7,442 bases of DNA from Phascolarctobacterium sp. (GCA_019417125.1 DXVZ01000063.1:1-7442); one strand, 5' to 3'; counted from the stretch's first letter, positions 1 to 6,387 are shown. The notes: generated by a model not told the origin, from the sequence alone. Numbers and translations: made by a program.

Positions 1-344
1 CTCATACGGTATTCGTGCACGCTGGCGCTTTTTGGCACCGCCGATTTGGTGTTGCGCCCGCGTTTTACCACCGTCAATTCTTCCTCTGTCAGCGTATCAA
101 GCAGCGTTTCCAGCGCTTTTGCCTGGCATACCGCCGATACCGTTTTGGAACTTAAATCGTGAATAACACGCACATGGCTTGACGCCGCCAAAAAGCGCAG
201 ACGCACATACAGCGAAAACACCACGTCGCCGATATAAGCCAGCAGCACCGGGTTTAAGCTGCCTGCCTCCGGTAAAGAAACTCCGGCAGCCTGTACGGCT
301 GCCAGAGCATGTTCTTTAACTAATTTATACTGTTCAAACTTCAC
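1..344 (-). CDS. mrnC: Mini-ribonuclease 3 (MrnC), partial, C-terminus beyond the left edge
   Basis: Mini-RNase III is a dimeric RNase III-like catalytic domain without the double-stranded RNA-binding domain. In Bacillota it matures the ends of 23S rRNA. My translation gives about 114 residues. It contains NPVLLAYIGDVVFSLYVR (residues 31-48), whose Asp40 matches the catalytic aspartate of the YIGD motif. A helical stretch follows with VSAVCQAKAL, then LTEEELTVVKRGRNTKS and the start of the PKSASVHEYR segment, all typical of the family. The final helices, including the second acidic patch, lie outside the window. The start chosen is a GTG at 344 whose TG overlaps the TGA of cysS, with GGTG about 9 bases upstream. 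An in-frame GTG at 356, preceded closely by AGGGAG, is an alternative that adds four residues. About 30 residues precede the conserved core, somewhat more than I recall for Bacillus MrnC. Being last in gltX-cysS-mrnC, it is probably translationally coupled to cysS. Confidence 0.88.
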   Translation of the reverse strand, partial: MKFEQYKLVKEHALAAVQAAGVSLPEAGSLNPVLLAYIGDVVFSLYVRLRFLAASSHVRVIHDLSSKTVSAVCQAKALETLLDTLTEEELTVVKRGRNTKSAVPKSASVHEYRM

Positions 345-1783
345 TGTTTTTTCCACCGTACTCCCTGCGGTGTATCCTCAAGCACGATGCCGAGCTCCGT
401 CAGCGCGTTGCGCAGTGCGTCCGCCTGGGCGTAGTTTTTGGCTGCGCGCGCTTCCTGGCGCAGGCTTACAACGGTTTCAATAAGCTTGTCCTCCAGCGAA
501 GCATCCTGTTCCGCTGCTGGCTGCGCATTGTTTTCCAGCACGCCGATAATGCCGCAGAACTCCGCAAAAAGTTTCTGCATATTTTCAACCAGTTTGCCGT
601 CCGGTTTTTCGCCGCTGCTGACAATATGCTGATGATAAATATTAACCTCTTTCGCCAGCTCGAACATAAAGCTGATGGCAAGCGCAGTGTTAAAGTCATC
701 GCGCATTGCTTCCATAAAGCCATCGCGCAGGTTTTCCAGTTTGGCATACAGCGGTTGGCTGCTTTCCGTTGCGCCGCCGCTAATCATCTGCGCCAGCTCT
801 TTTAAATTATCCTGCGCGTTTTTCAGGCGTGCCAGGCTGCGCTGCGCTTCTTTTAAACGCTCGTCGCTGAAATCCAGCGGGCTGCGGTAATGTGTGGAAA
901 GAATGAAAAAGCGCAAAGTTTCCGGTTCAAAATGTTCCAGAATATCGGCAACAGTAAAGAAGTTGCCCAGTGATTTAGACATTTTTTCTTCGTTGACGGT
1001 AATAAAACCGTTATGCAGCCAGTAGCGCACAAACGGATGCACGCCGGTGCAGCCCTCGGACTGCGCTATTTCGTTTTCGTGATGTGGGAAAATCAAGTCG
1101 CTGCCGCCGCCGTGAAAGTCAAAACTTTCACCCAGGTATTTCATGCTCATGGCAGAGCATTCAATATGCCAGCCTGGGCGTCCGTTGCCCCACGGGCTTT
1201 TCCAGTACGGTTCGCCGGGTTTTGCTGCTTTCCACAGCGCAAAATCAAACGGGTTGTGTTTTTTGTCATTAACGTCAACGCGCGCGCCAGCCATCATGTC
1301 TTCCAGTTTACGCCCGGAAAGTTCGCCGTAGCGGTCAAACTTTTCCACACTGTAATAAACGTCGCCGTCCAGTTCGTAGGCATAGCCCTTGTCTATCAGC
1401 GTCTGCACCACGTTAATAATTTCCTGCATATGTTCGGAAACGCGCGGGTAAACATGCGCACGGCGTACGTTCAGCTTATCCATCGCTTCAAAATAAGCGT
1501 CGATATAGCGCCCGCAGATATCGCTCCACTGCACGCCCTCTTTATTGGCGGCGTTGATGATTTTATCGTCAACGTCGGTAAAATTCTGCACATGCAGCAC
1601 GTCGTAGCCCTCGTGCTCCAAAAAGCGGCGGATAACGTCCCATGTTACAAAGGGGCGCGCGTTGCCGATGTGCGGATGGTTGTACGGCGTTACGCCGCAG
1701 ACGTAAATATATGCTTTGCCTGGATGCAGCGGCACAAATTCTTCTTTCTTTTTAGTGAGCGTATTATAAACTTTAATAGCCAT
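341..1783 (-). CDS. cysS: Cysteinyl-tRNA synthetase
   Basis: This class I aminoacyl-tRNA synthetase attaches cysteine to tRNA-Cys in the cytoplasm. It is 480 residues long, about the usual family length. The Rossmann domain carries the HIGH-type motif HIGN at residues 38-41 and the KMSKS loop at 267-271. The zinc site that selects the cysteine thiol is complete: Cys29, Cys209, His234 and Glu238, the last two in the motif PHHENE. The GWHIECSAM and GGGSDLIFPHHE blocks are diagnostic. A DALR-type helical tRNA-binding domain follows from about residue 350, and the short C-terminal end includes AKNYAQADALRNALTELGI. The ATG start has AAGGAG at 1792-1797, eight bases upstream and overlapping the gltX stop codon. 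The gene lies 12 bases after gltX, so co-transcription is very likely. In Bacillus a cysE gene lies between these two; it is absent here. Confidence 0.97.
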   Translation of the reverse strand: MAIKVYNTLTKKKEEFVPLHPGKAYIYVCGVTPYNHPHIGNARPFVTWDVIRRFLEHEGYDVLHVQNFTDVDDKIINAANKEGVQWSDICGRYIDAYFEAMDKLNVRRAHVYPRVSEHMQEIINVVQTLIDKGYAYELDGDVYYSVEKFDRYGELSGRKLEDMMAGARVDVNDKKHNPFDFALWKAAKPGEPYWKSPWGNGRPGWHIECSAMSMKYLGESFDFHGGGSDLIFPHHENEIAQSEGCTGVHPFVRYWLHNGFITVNEEKMSKSLGNFFTVADILEHFEPETLRFFILSTHYRSPLDFSDERLKEAQRSLARLKNAQDNLKELAQMISGGATESSQPLYAKLENLRDGFMEAMRDDFNTALAISFMFELAKEVNIYHQHIVSSGEKPDGKLVENMQKLFAEFCGIIGVLENNAQPAAEQDASLEDKLIETVVSLRQEARAAKNYAQADALRNALTELGIVLEDTPQGVRWKKQ

Positions 1784-1795
1784 GGTAACAGCTCC

Positions 1796-3271
1796 TTAGT
1801 ATAACTTAACCCCAACCTTATCAAGGCTGTTTTTAATGCGGCTTACAGTACGCGACAAGCCCAAAAGCGGAACCATTTCCGCCAGTTCCGGGCCGTGCTG
1901 GTTGCCGGTAAGCGCTACGCGGATAGGCATAAACACATTTTTGCCGCCCAGTTTGGTCTCTTTTTGAATTGCTTTAAAGGTTGCCTTAACGGAAGGCCCG
2001 TCCAGCACTTCCAGCTTCGGCAGCTTGTTAAACAGCAGGCGGATTACTTCCGGCACGGTTTCTGCCAAAAGCACGTTTTTGGCTTCATCGTTTTCAAAAT
2101 CAAAATTATCGGTAAAGTACATGGCAACATCATCCGGCACCTGGGCAGCGTAAGATACATGCTGCTGCGCTGTTGCCACAACGTCTTTCAGCCATTCCAG
2201 CTTGCCGCCGTATTCATCACCGTTAATAAAGCCTTTTTTAATCATGTGCGGTTTAGCGGCTTCGTAAAATTCATCGCGGCTTAATTTGCGCATATAATGC
2301 TGGTTAATCCAGTTCAGTTTGTCAATGTCAAAAACGGCAGGGTTCTTGGCAACATGGTCCATGCTGAATTCTTTAACAAGCTCATCCATGCTGAAAATTT
2401 CCTGCTCGCTGCTGGGCGACCAACCCAAAAGCGCCAAAAAGTTGTCAATCGCTTCCGGCAGATAACCGAGCTGGCGGTACTGGTCAACCGAAGTTGCGCC
2501 GTGGCGTTTGGACATTTTGGTATGGTCCTTGCCCAAAATAAGGGAAATATGCCCAAATGTTGGCTGTTCAAAGCCGAGTGCGTCATAAATCAGGCACTGG
2601 CGCGGAGTGTTGGAAAGATGCTCTTCTGCGCGGATAACGTGGGTAATGTGCATTAAAGAATCGTCAATAACGACGGCGTAGTTGTAAGTTGGAATACCAT
2701 CGGATTTAACGATAACAAAATCGCCGATGCCGTTGGAATCAAACACAACATCACCGCGCACCATGTCGCGCACCAAAATCTGCTTATCAGTAGGCACTTT
2801 AAAACGCACGGTCGGTTTTCTGCCCTCGGCTTTGTACTGTTCAATCTGTTCCGGGGTAAGATGGCGGCATTTACCCATATAGCGCGGCATTTTGCCTTCG
2901 GCAAGCAGCGCCTGGCGTTCCGCTTCCAGTTCTTCATCGGTGCAGTAGCAGTAATAAGCCTTGCCTTCGGCAAGCAGCTTTTCGGTATATTTTTTATAAA
3001 TGTCAAGGCGTTCGGTCTGGCGGTAGGGGCCGTTTTCGCCGCCTACATCGATGCCTTCGTCCCAGTTCATACCCAGCCATTTTAAAGCAGCTTTAATGTT
3101 TTCTTCACTTTCGCGGCTGGAACGTTCCAGGTCGGTATCCTCAATACGCAGAATCATTTTGCCCCCCATTTTGCGGGCAAACAGCCAGTTAAACAGCGCG
3201 CTGCGCGCACCGCCGATATGAAAAGGCCCGGTAGGGCTGGGCGCAAACCTTACTCTAACTTCATTAGCCAT
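1796..3271 (-). CDS. gltX: Glutamyl-tRNA synthetase
   Basis: This class Ib aminoacyl-tRNA synthetase charges tRNA-Glu with glutamate. In organisms using GatCAB the same enzyme may also mischarge tRNA-Gln; the sequence alone does not settle this. The chosen start gives 491 residues beginning MANEVRVRFAPSPTG. The HIGH motif is HIGG at 18-21 and the KMSKS-type motif is KMSKR at 252-256. A putative zinc site is formed by Cys108, Cys110, Cys135 and His137 (CYC then CRH), matching the zinc-binding pattern of bacterial GluRS. The anticodon-binding alpha-helical domain fills the C-terminal part from about residue 325. An ATG three codons upstream at 3280 is open, but it abuts the GGAGGA Shine-Dalgarno and so is badly spaced. 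The ATG at 3271, nine bases away, also fits the usual family N-terminus. It is the first gene after an internal promoter and is followed closely by cysS. Confidence 0.96.
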   Translation of the reverse strand: MANEVRVRFAPSPTGPFHIGGARSALFNWLFARKMGGKMILRIEDTDLERSSRESEENIKAALKWLGMNWDEGIDVGGENGPYRQTERLDIYKKYTEKLLAEGKAYYCYCTDEELEAERQALLAEGKMPRYMGKCRHLTPEQIEQYKAEGRKPTVRFKVPTDKQILVRDMVRGDVVFDSNGIGDFVIVKSDGIPTYNYAVVIDDSLMHITHVIRAEEHLSNTPRQCLIYDALGFEQPTFGHISLILGKDHTKMSKRHGATSVDQYRQLGYLPEAIDNFLALLGWSPSSEQEIFSMDELVKEFSMDHVAKNPAVFDIDKLNWINQHYMRKLSRDEFYEAAKPHMIKKGFINGDEYGGKLEWLKDVVATAQQHVSYAAQVPDDVAMYFTDNFDFENDEAKNVLLAETVPEVIRLLFNKLPKLEVLDGPSVKATFKAIQKETKLGGKNVFMPIRVALTGNQHGPELAEMVPLLGLSRTVSRIKNSLDKVGVKLY

Positions 3272-3280
3272 CAAACTCAT

Positions 3281-3286
3281 TCCTCC
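3281..3286 (-). promoter_or_regulatory. Ribosome binding site that decides the gltX start
   Basis: The sequence GGAGGA lies directly against the first possible ATG (3280), six bases before an in-frame TTG (3274) and nine bases before the ATG at 3271. Spacing therefore favours 3271, with TTG as second choice, over the longer open reading frame. Confidence 0.75.
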
Positions 3287-3304
3287 AAAAAATTAATCTT
3301 TTAT

Positions 3305-3333
3305 ATTATAGCATAAACTGTAAACCGCGTCAT
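3305..3333 (-). promoter_or_regulatory. Extended -10 promoter for gltX-cysS-mrnC
   Basis: A perfect TATAAT (3305-3310) is preceded by TGC, giving an extended -10 element. Seventeen bases upstream is ATGACG (3328-3333), a four-of-six match to TTGACA that overlaps the ispDF stop codon at 3330-3332. Transcription should start near 3298, giving a leader of about 27 bases before gltX. This would let gltX, cysS and mrnC be expressed independently of read-through from the yacL-ispDF unit. The -10 match is strong; activity is inferred. Confidence 0.7.
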
Positions 3334-4529
3334 ATTTTAATCAGGCTCACAACGGCTTCTGCGGCAATGCCCTCGCCGCGCCCGGTAAAGCCCAGTTTTT
3401 CCGTAGTCGTCGCTTTTACGTTAACAGCATCATCCGTAAGCTCCAGCGCGTTTTTTATATTTTCTTTCATTTGCGGTATAAAGCCTGCCAGCTTCGGGCG
3501 CTGGGCAATAATGGTTACATCGGCGTTGTTCACGCGCCAACATCGCTCCCTCAACAGCGCCATTACATGCGCCAAAAGCTTCATGCTGTCCGCGCCTTTA
3601 AAGAGCTCGTCCGTATCGGGAAAATGCTTACCGATGTCGCCCAGCCCTGCCGCGCCCAAAAGCGCGTCCATCAGCGCATGTACGGCAACGTCGGCGTCGC
3701 TGTGGCCATCAAGCCCCAGCCCGTAAGGCACCTGCACCCCGCACAAAATCAGTTTGCGGTTCTCCGCCAGGCGGTGCACGTCATAGCCCGTGCCCACCCT
3801 AAACTGCGGTATTTTTATTTGCGGCTGCATAACCATTCCCCTGTCTGTACAGATTTTTTCCGCCAGCAGCAAATCCTCCGGCGTGGTAATTTTAATATTT
3901 TCGTAGCTGCCCATAGCGACGGCAACTTTTATGCCCAGGCGCTCTGCAAGCGATGCGTCGTCGGTAACGGCAGCGCCTTTTAAATTTTCTTCGCTGTAAG
4001 CGCGGTGCAGTATCTCTGCCTTAAAAATTTGCGGCGTCTGTACGGCGCGCAGGCTGCTGCGCTGCGGCGTATCCACAACCAAATTGCCGCCGTCTGCAAC
4101 CTTAATGGTGTCCTTTACAGGCACCGCCGCTATTGCCGCACCAGTTTTGCGTGCCGCTGCCAGCGTGCGTTCAAACACTTCCGCACCGGCAAAGGGGCGC
4201 GCGCCATCATGCACCGCAATAAAGCCATCCTGCGGGGCTAACGCCAGCGCGTTCTTAACACTGTCCGTCCGTTCAGCGCCGCCCGCTACCACTGCCGTAT
4301 GCAAATCCAGGAAATATTCCCGGTACTCCGCAAGCATTTGCACGGCTGCGTCAACCTCGTCCGCACCGACAGCGATTATCGTTTTATCCGCCATGGCGAT
4401 ATCATTTAACATACGCAGGCACTGCACCAAAAGCGGCAAACCGCCAAGCACTGCAAAAGCCTTGTTTTTACCAAGCCCCAAGCGTTTGCCAGCTCCTGCC
4501 GCCGGTACAATTACCGTCAGTTTATCCAT
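3330..4529 (-). CDS. ispDF: Bifunctional IspD-IspF: MEP cytidylyltransferase fused to MECDP synthase
   Basis: This 399-residue enzyme covers two steps of the MEP route to isoprenoid precursors. The N-terminal IspD domain (about 1-228) joins CTP to 2-C-methyl-D-erythritol 4-phosphate. The C-terminal IspF domain (about 242-399) cyclises the product of IspE to the 2,4-cyclodiphosphate. IspD signatures are the nucleotide-binding loop PAAGAGKRLG (9-18), VHDGARP (106-112), TPQ blocks near 154 and 165, and NIKITTPEDL with Lys213. IspF signatures are GTGYDVHRL with metal ligands Asp250 and His252, GHSDADVAVHALMDALLGA with His284, GDIGKHFPD, and TTTEKLGFTGRGEG near the C-terminus. Both domains look intact. 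IspE, the intermediate enzyme, is not in the window. The gene starts six bases after the yacL stop; its site AGGTGA overlaps that stop, suggesting coupling. The linker (about 229-241) is short and contains a possible internal start. Confidence 0.96.
   Translation of the reverse strand: MDKLTVIVPAAGAGKRLGLGKNKAFAVLGGLPLLVQCLRMLNDIAMADKTIIAVGADEVDAAVQMLAEYREYFLDLHTAVVAGGAERTDSVKNALALAPQDGFIAVHDGARPFAGAEVFERTLAAARKTGAAIAAVPVKDTIKVADGGNLVVDTPQRSSLRAVQTPQIFKAEILHRAYSEENLKGAAVTDDASLAERLGIKVAVAMGSYENIKITTPEDLLLAEKICTDRGMVMQPQIKIPQFRVGTGYDVHRLAENRKLILCGVQVPYGLGLDGHSDADVAVHALMDALLGAAGLGDIGKHFPDTDELFKGADSMKLLAHVMALLRERCWRVNNADVTIIAQRPKLAGFIPQMKENIKNALELTDDAVNVKATTTEKLGFTGRGEGIAAEAVVSLIKI
3837..3842 (-). 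promoter_or_regulatory. Possible internal ribosome binding site before the IspF half of ispDF
   Basis: AGGGGA, coding for Arg230-Gly231 of the fusion, lies six bases before an in-frame ATG at 3830 (Met234). Starting there would yield a 166-residue protein, close to the usual length of free-standing IspF, with all its metal ligands. The motif falls exactly in the domain linker. It may be the relic of a separate ispF start or still be used; sequence alone cannot tell. Confidence 0.4.
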
Positions 4530-4535
4530 TTTTCA

Positions 4536-5666
4536 TCACCTATTAGAAACTTTGGCAAAAACCATGCGCCCGGCAGAAGTCTGCAATACAGAAGTCACTT
4601 CCGCCATTACGGTAGAGCCGATAAAACGCCTGCCGTTATCTACGACAATCATCGTGCCGTCCTCAAAATAAGCAACCGCCTGGCCCTGTTCCTTGCCTTC
4701 GCGCAGCAGGTACACATTAATGTTTTCACCCGGCACCACCATTTGTTTAACGGCGTTGGCAAGGTCGTTAATATTTAAAACATCAATACCCTGTATTTCT
4801 GCAACTTTGTTTAAATTAAAATCATTGGTTACAATAGTCCATTGCTTTTCTTTTGCCAGTTTAACCAGCTTGGCGTCCACGCCGTCCAAATCCGGGTAAT
4901 CGTTATCGTCAACAAAAACGCGTTCCTCATTATCCACCTGCATCTCATGCAGAAGGTCCAGCCCGCGCCGCCCCTTGCCGCGCTTTAAGCTGTCCGCCGA
5001 ATCGGCAAGCGTCTGCAATTCGCCGATAACGAATTTCGGCACAATTATAAAACCTTCCAAAAAGCCCGTTTTTAAAATATCGCCGATGCGGCCGTCGATA
5101 ATTACGCTGGTGTCCAGCAGCTTGTTATCGCTGTAAAAACGGTCGCTGTCGTAAGCGTCCTTAACGGCGGCAGGCTTTACCGCGCCTTTCAGCGAAGGCA
5201 GGCTCCTGTCAAAAAAGCCGACGATATCCTGATGCTTGCGCAGCGCAACTTTAGCGCCGACCATGGAAAGCACCACGCTGAAAATAAGCGGAATATACGG
5301 CCCGATAATAGGCAGGTGCGAAAACGGCCCGCCCAGCAGGTTTGCCAGCACAAGGCCGATGGCAATGCCGAAAGTTATGACCATAATGTCACTAGTTGGA
5401 ACACGCGCCAGTAAAATGGCGATTTTTTCCGTCCAGCTGGTCATTTTGCGGATAATGACCGGGGCAAGCGCCATGCCCATACTGCCAAAAATAAAAATTC
5501 CGACACTGCCAGAAACTATTGTTGTTAAAGCAATGCCGAAAAAGCCGTTGCCATAAAAGTTATAATCTAAGTAATCCGAAATATAAGGCAGTAAATATTC
5601 TGTAAGTATTAGTCCGGTAACAGCAAAAACAACGACTATCGTAATCCGCAGCACTCTGTTTAACAT
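4536..5666 (-). CDS. yacL: Membrane-anchored PIN/TRAM domain protein (YacL family), putative RNase
   Basis: This 376-residue protein has the YacL layout. There are four predicted membrane segments (about 5-26, 42-70, 93-112 and 120-142), then a PIN domain (about 182-300) and a C-terminal TRAM domain (about 312-374). PIN domains are metal-dependent nuclease folds. The expected acidic residues are visible: Asp185 in LLDTSVIIDGRI, Glu216 in VIGELQTLADS, Asp264 in GVDAKL and Asp282 in VTNDFNLNKVA. The TRAM part (GENINVYLLREGKEQGQAVAY, with DGTMIVV) suggests RNA binding. The catalytic half probably faces the cytoplasm. The cellular substrate of this family is, to my knowledge, not established, so RNase activity is an inference from the fold. 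The ATG start has AAGGAGGTGA just upstream. The gene comes after the carD terminator and before ispDF, as in many Bacillota. Its stop TGA is immediately followed by a second TGA. Confidence 0.92.
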   Translation of the reverse strand: MLNRVLRITIVVVFAVTGLILTEYLLPYISDYLDYNFYGNGFFGIALTTIVSGSVGIFIFGSMGMALAPVIIRKMTSWTEKIAILLARVPTSDIMVITFGIAIGLVLANLLGGPFSHLPIIGPYIPLIFSVVLSMVGAKVALRKHQDIVGFFDRSLPSLKGAVKPAAVKDAYDSDRFYSDNKLLDTSVIIDGRIGDILKTGFLEGFIIVPKFVIGELQTLADSADSLKRGKGRRGLDLLHEMQVDNEERVFVDDNDYPDLDGVDAKLVKLAKEKQWTIVTNDFNLNKVAEIQGIDVLNINDLANAVKQMVVPGENINVYLLREGKEQGQAVAYFEDGTMIVVDNGRRFIGSTVMAEVTSVLQTSAGRMVFAKVSNR

Positions 5667-5670
5667 GTTT

Positions 5671-5680
5671 TCACCTCCTT
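5671..5680 (-). promoter_or_regulatory. Near-perfect Shine-Dalgarno of yacL
   Basis: AAGGAGGTGA is complementary to the 16S rRNA 3' end over ten bases and lies four bases before the ATG at 5666. It fixes the yacL start and predicts efficient initiation despite a modest promoter upstream. Confidence 0.85.
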
Positions 5681-5700
5681 TTGGGCATAGTTGTGGATTA

Positions 5701-5729
5701 TGTATATTGTACTACAAATCAGCCTTCAA
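5701..5729 (-). promoter_or_regulatory. Candidate promoter for yacL-ispDF
   Basis: After the carD terminator, TTGAAG (5724-5729) is followed after 17 bases by TATACA (5701-5706). A better -10 match, TACAAT (5706-5711), overlaps it but lacks a good -35 at the right distance. Some promoter is expected here because the preceding unit ends in a terminator. Which hexamers are used is uncertain. Confidence 0.45.
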
Positions 5730-5734
5730 AAACA

Positions 5735-5773
5735 GTATAAAAAATAAAAAACACCGATTTTACCGGTGTTTTT
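5735..5773 (-). terminator. Intrinsic terminator of carD
   Basis: A perfect 10-bp inverted repeat (AAAAACACCG, 5747-5756, with CGGTGTTTTT, 5764-5773) encloses a 7-base loop. On the minus strand it is followed by a U-rich run (TTATTTTTTATA). The upstream arm overlaps the last two bases of the carD TAA stop codon read, so the hairpin begins essentially at the end of the coding region. The plus-strand side has a poorer U-tract, so it acts mainly for carD. Confidence 0.88.
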
Positions 5774-6254
5774 ATTCAAAAAATTTATCGAGCCATTTTT
5801 CCGCATCCTTCTGGCTCTCATCGCAAACAAGCATCATTTCGCTGACCAGTATCTGGCGCGCGTTGCCAAGCAATCGCCGCTCGCCGGTGGAAAGCTTCTT
5901 TTCGTTCTCCTGTGTCTGCAAAATATGTATAACCAGCGCCACGTCCAAAACATTGCCGCTTTTCATTTTGTCAAGATACATATTAAAGCGCCTGTTCCAG
6001 GTAATGCCGCGCACGTTAAACTCCACCGGATTACGGAGCACGTTTTCAATATCCGGAATCAGGTCTTTGGTAATAATGTGGCGCAGCCCGACACGTTCTA
6101 CGTTTTTAAGCGGCACCATAACGCGCATGTCAGTTAAAAGCATCATCATAACCAGATAATCCACCGCTTCACCGGCAAGCTCGTGCTGCTCGATAGACTG
6201 CACAATACCGGCACCATGCATTGGATATACAACTTTATCTCCCACTGCAAACAT
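5772..6254 (-). CDS. carD: CarD family transcriptional regulator (CarD/CdnL type)
   Basis: CarD/CdnL proteins bind the RNA polymerase beta subunit and stabilise open promoter complexes, notably at stable RNA promoters in mycobacteria and myxobacteria. This 160-residue protein is a normal length. The N-terminal Tudor-like polymerase-interacting domain (about 1-60) starts with FAVGDKVVYPMHGAGIVQSIE, diagnostic of the CarD/TRCF family, and includes DYLVMMMLLTDMRVMVPL. The C-terminal helical DNA-binding domain (about 65-160) carries ITWNRRFNMYLDKMKSGN. Its Trp86 corresponds to the conserved tryptophan that wedges into the upstream edge of the -10 bubble in Mycobacterium CarD. The start has AAGGAGG at 6262-6268, seven bases before ATG. 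The gene is a transcription unit of its own, with two promoters upstream and a terminator at its stop. Other CarD-domain proteins (the TRCF/Mfd helicase) are far larger, so the assignment is firm; target promoters in this organism are unknown. Confidence 0.94.
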   Translation of the reverse strand: MFAVGDKVVYPMHGAGIVQSIEQHELAGEAVDYLVMMMLLTDMRVMVPLKNVERVGLRHIITKDLIPDIENVLRNPVEFNVRGITWNRRFNMYLDKMKSGNVLDVALVIHILQTQENEKKLSTGERRLLGNARQILVSEMMLVCDESQKDAEKWLDKFFE

Positions 6255-6303
6255 TGGCGCCCCTCCTTGAACAAAATGCCAGATTTACCTCTAATACTCT
6301 TTT

Positions 6304-6332
6304 ATTGTAACACCAAGATTTAAAAATGTCAA
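6304..6332 (-). promoter_or_regulatory. carD promoter P2 (proximal)
   Basis: TTGACA (6327-6332) and TACAAT (6304-6309) are separated by exactly 17 bases. TGT directly before TACAAT makes an extended -10. Predicted transcription start is near 6297, leaving a leader of about 43 bases. Confidence 0.85.
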
Positions 6333-6341
6333 AATTTATTT

Positions 6342-6370
6342 ATTTTATCACAGTAAACTATATGTGTCAA
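6342..6370 (-). promoter_or_regulatory. carD promoter P1 (distal)
   Basis: TTGACA (6365-6370) and TAAAAT (6342-6347) are separated by exactly 17 bases, with TGA giving an extended -10. Only nine bases separate this -10 from the -35 of P2. Two polymerases could therefore not occupy both sites at once. Confidence 0.85.
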
Positions 6371-6387
6371 CGCCTTTGCCGCATAAT

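Noticed and set aside
1013..1804. Long plus-strand open frame of 263 codons opposite cysS
   Set aside because: It lies wholly antisense to a strongly conserved cysS, its translation shows no recognisable motif and is rich in residues expected from reading codon-biased DNA backwards, and no clear ribosome site precedes it.
1895..3085. Several open frames of 70-130 codons opposite or overlapping gltX
   Set aside because: All are shadows of the gltX coding sequence in other frames. None has family motifs or a convincing start signal.
3471..4671. Plus-strand open frames of up to 195 codons opposite ispDF and the end of yacL
   Set aside because: They reflect lack of stops opposite GC-biased third positions. 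Their translations look random and cross the junction of two real genes.
5764..5790. Terminator acting for plus-strand transcription
   Set aside because: The plus-strand side has no continuous U-tract and there is no plus-strand gene to terminate.
5665..6159. Plus-strand open frame of 164 codons running through the carD terminator and carD
   Set aside because: It begins over the yacL Shine-Dalgarno, passes through a terminator hairpin and is antisense to conserved carD.
6255..6281. Possible hairpin hiding the carD ribosome site (TGGC pairing with GCCA)
   Set aside because: Only four base pairs with a 19-base loop; too weak to claim regulation.
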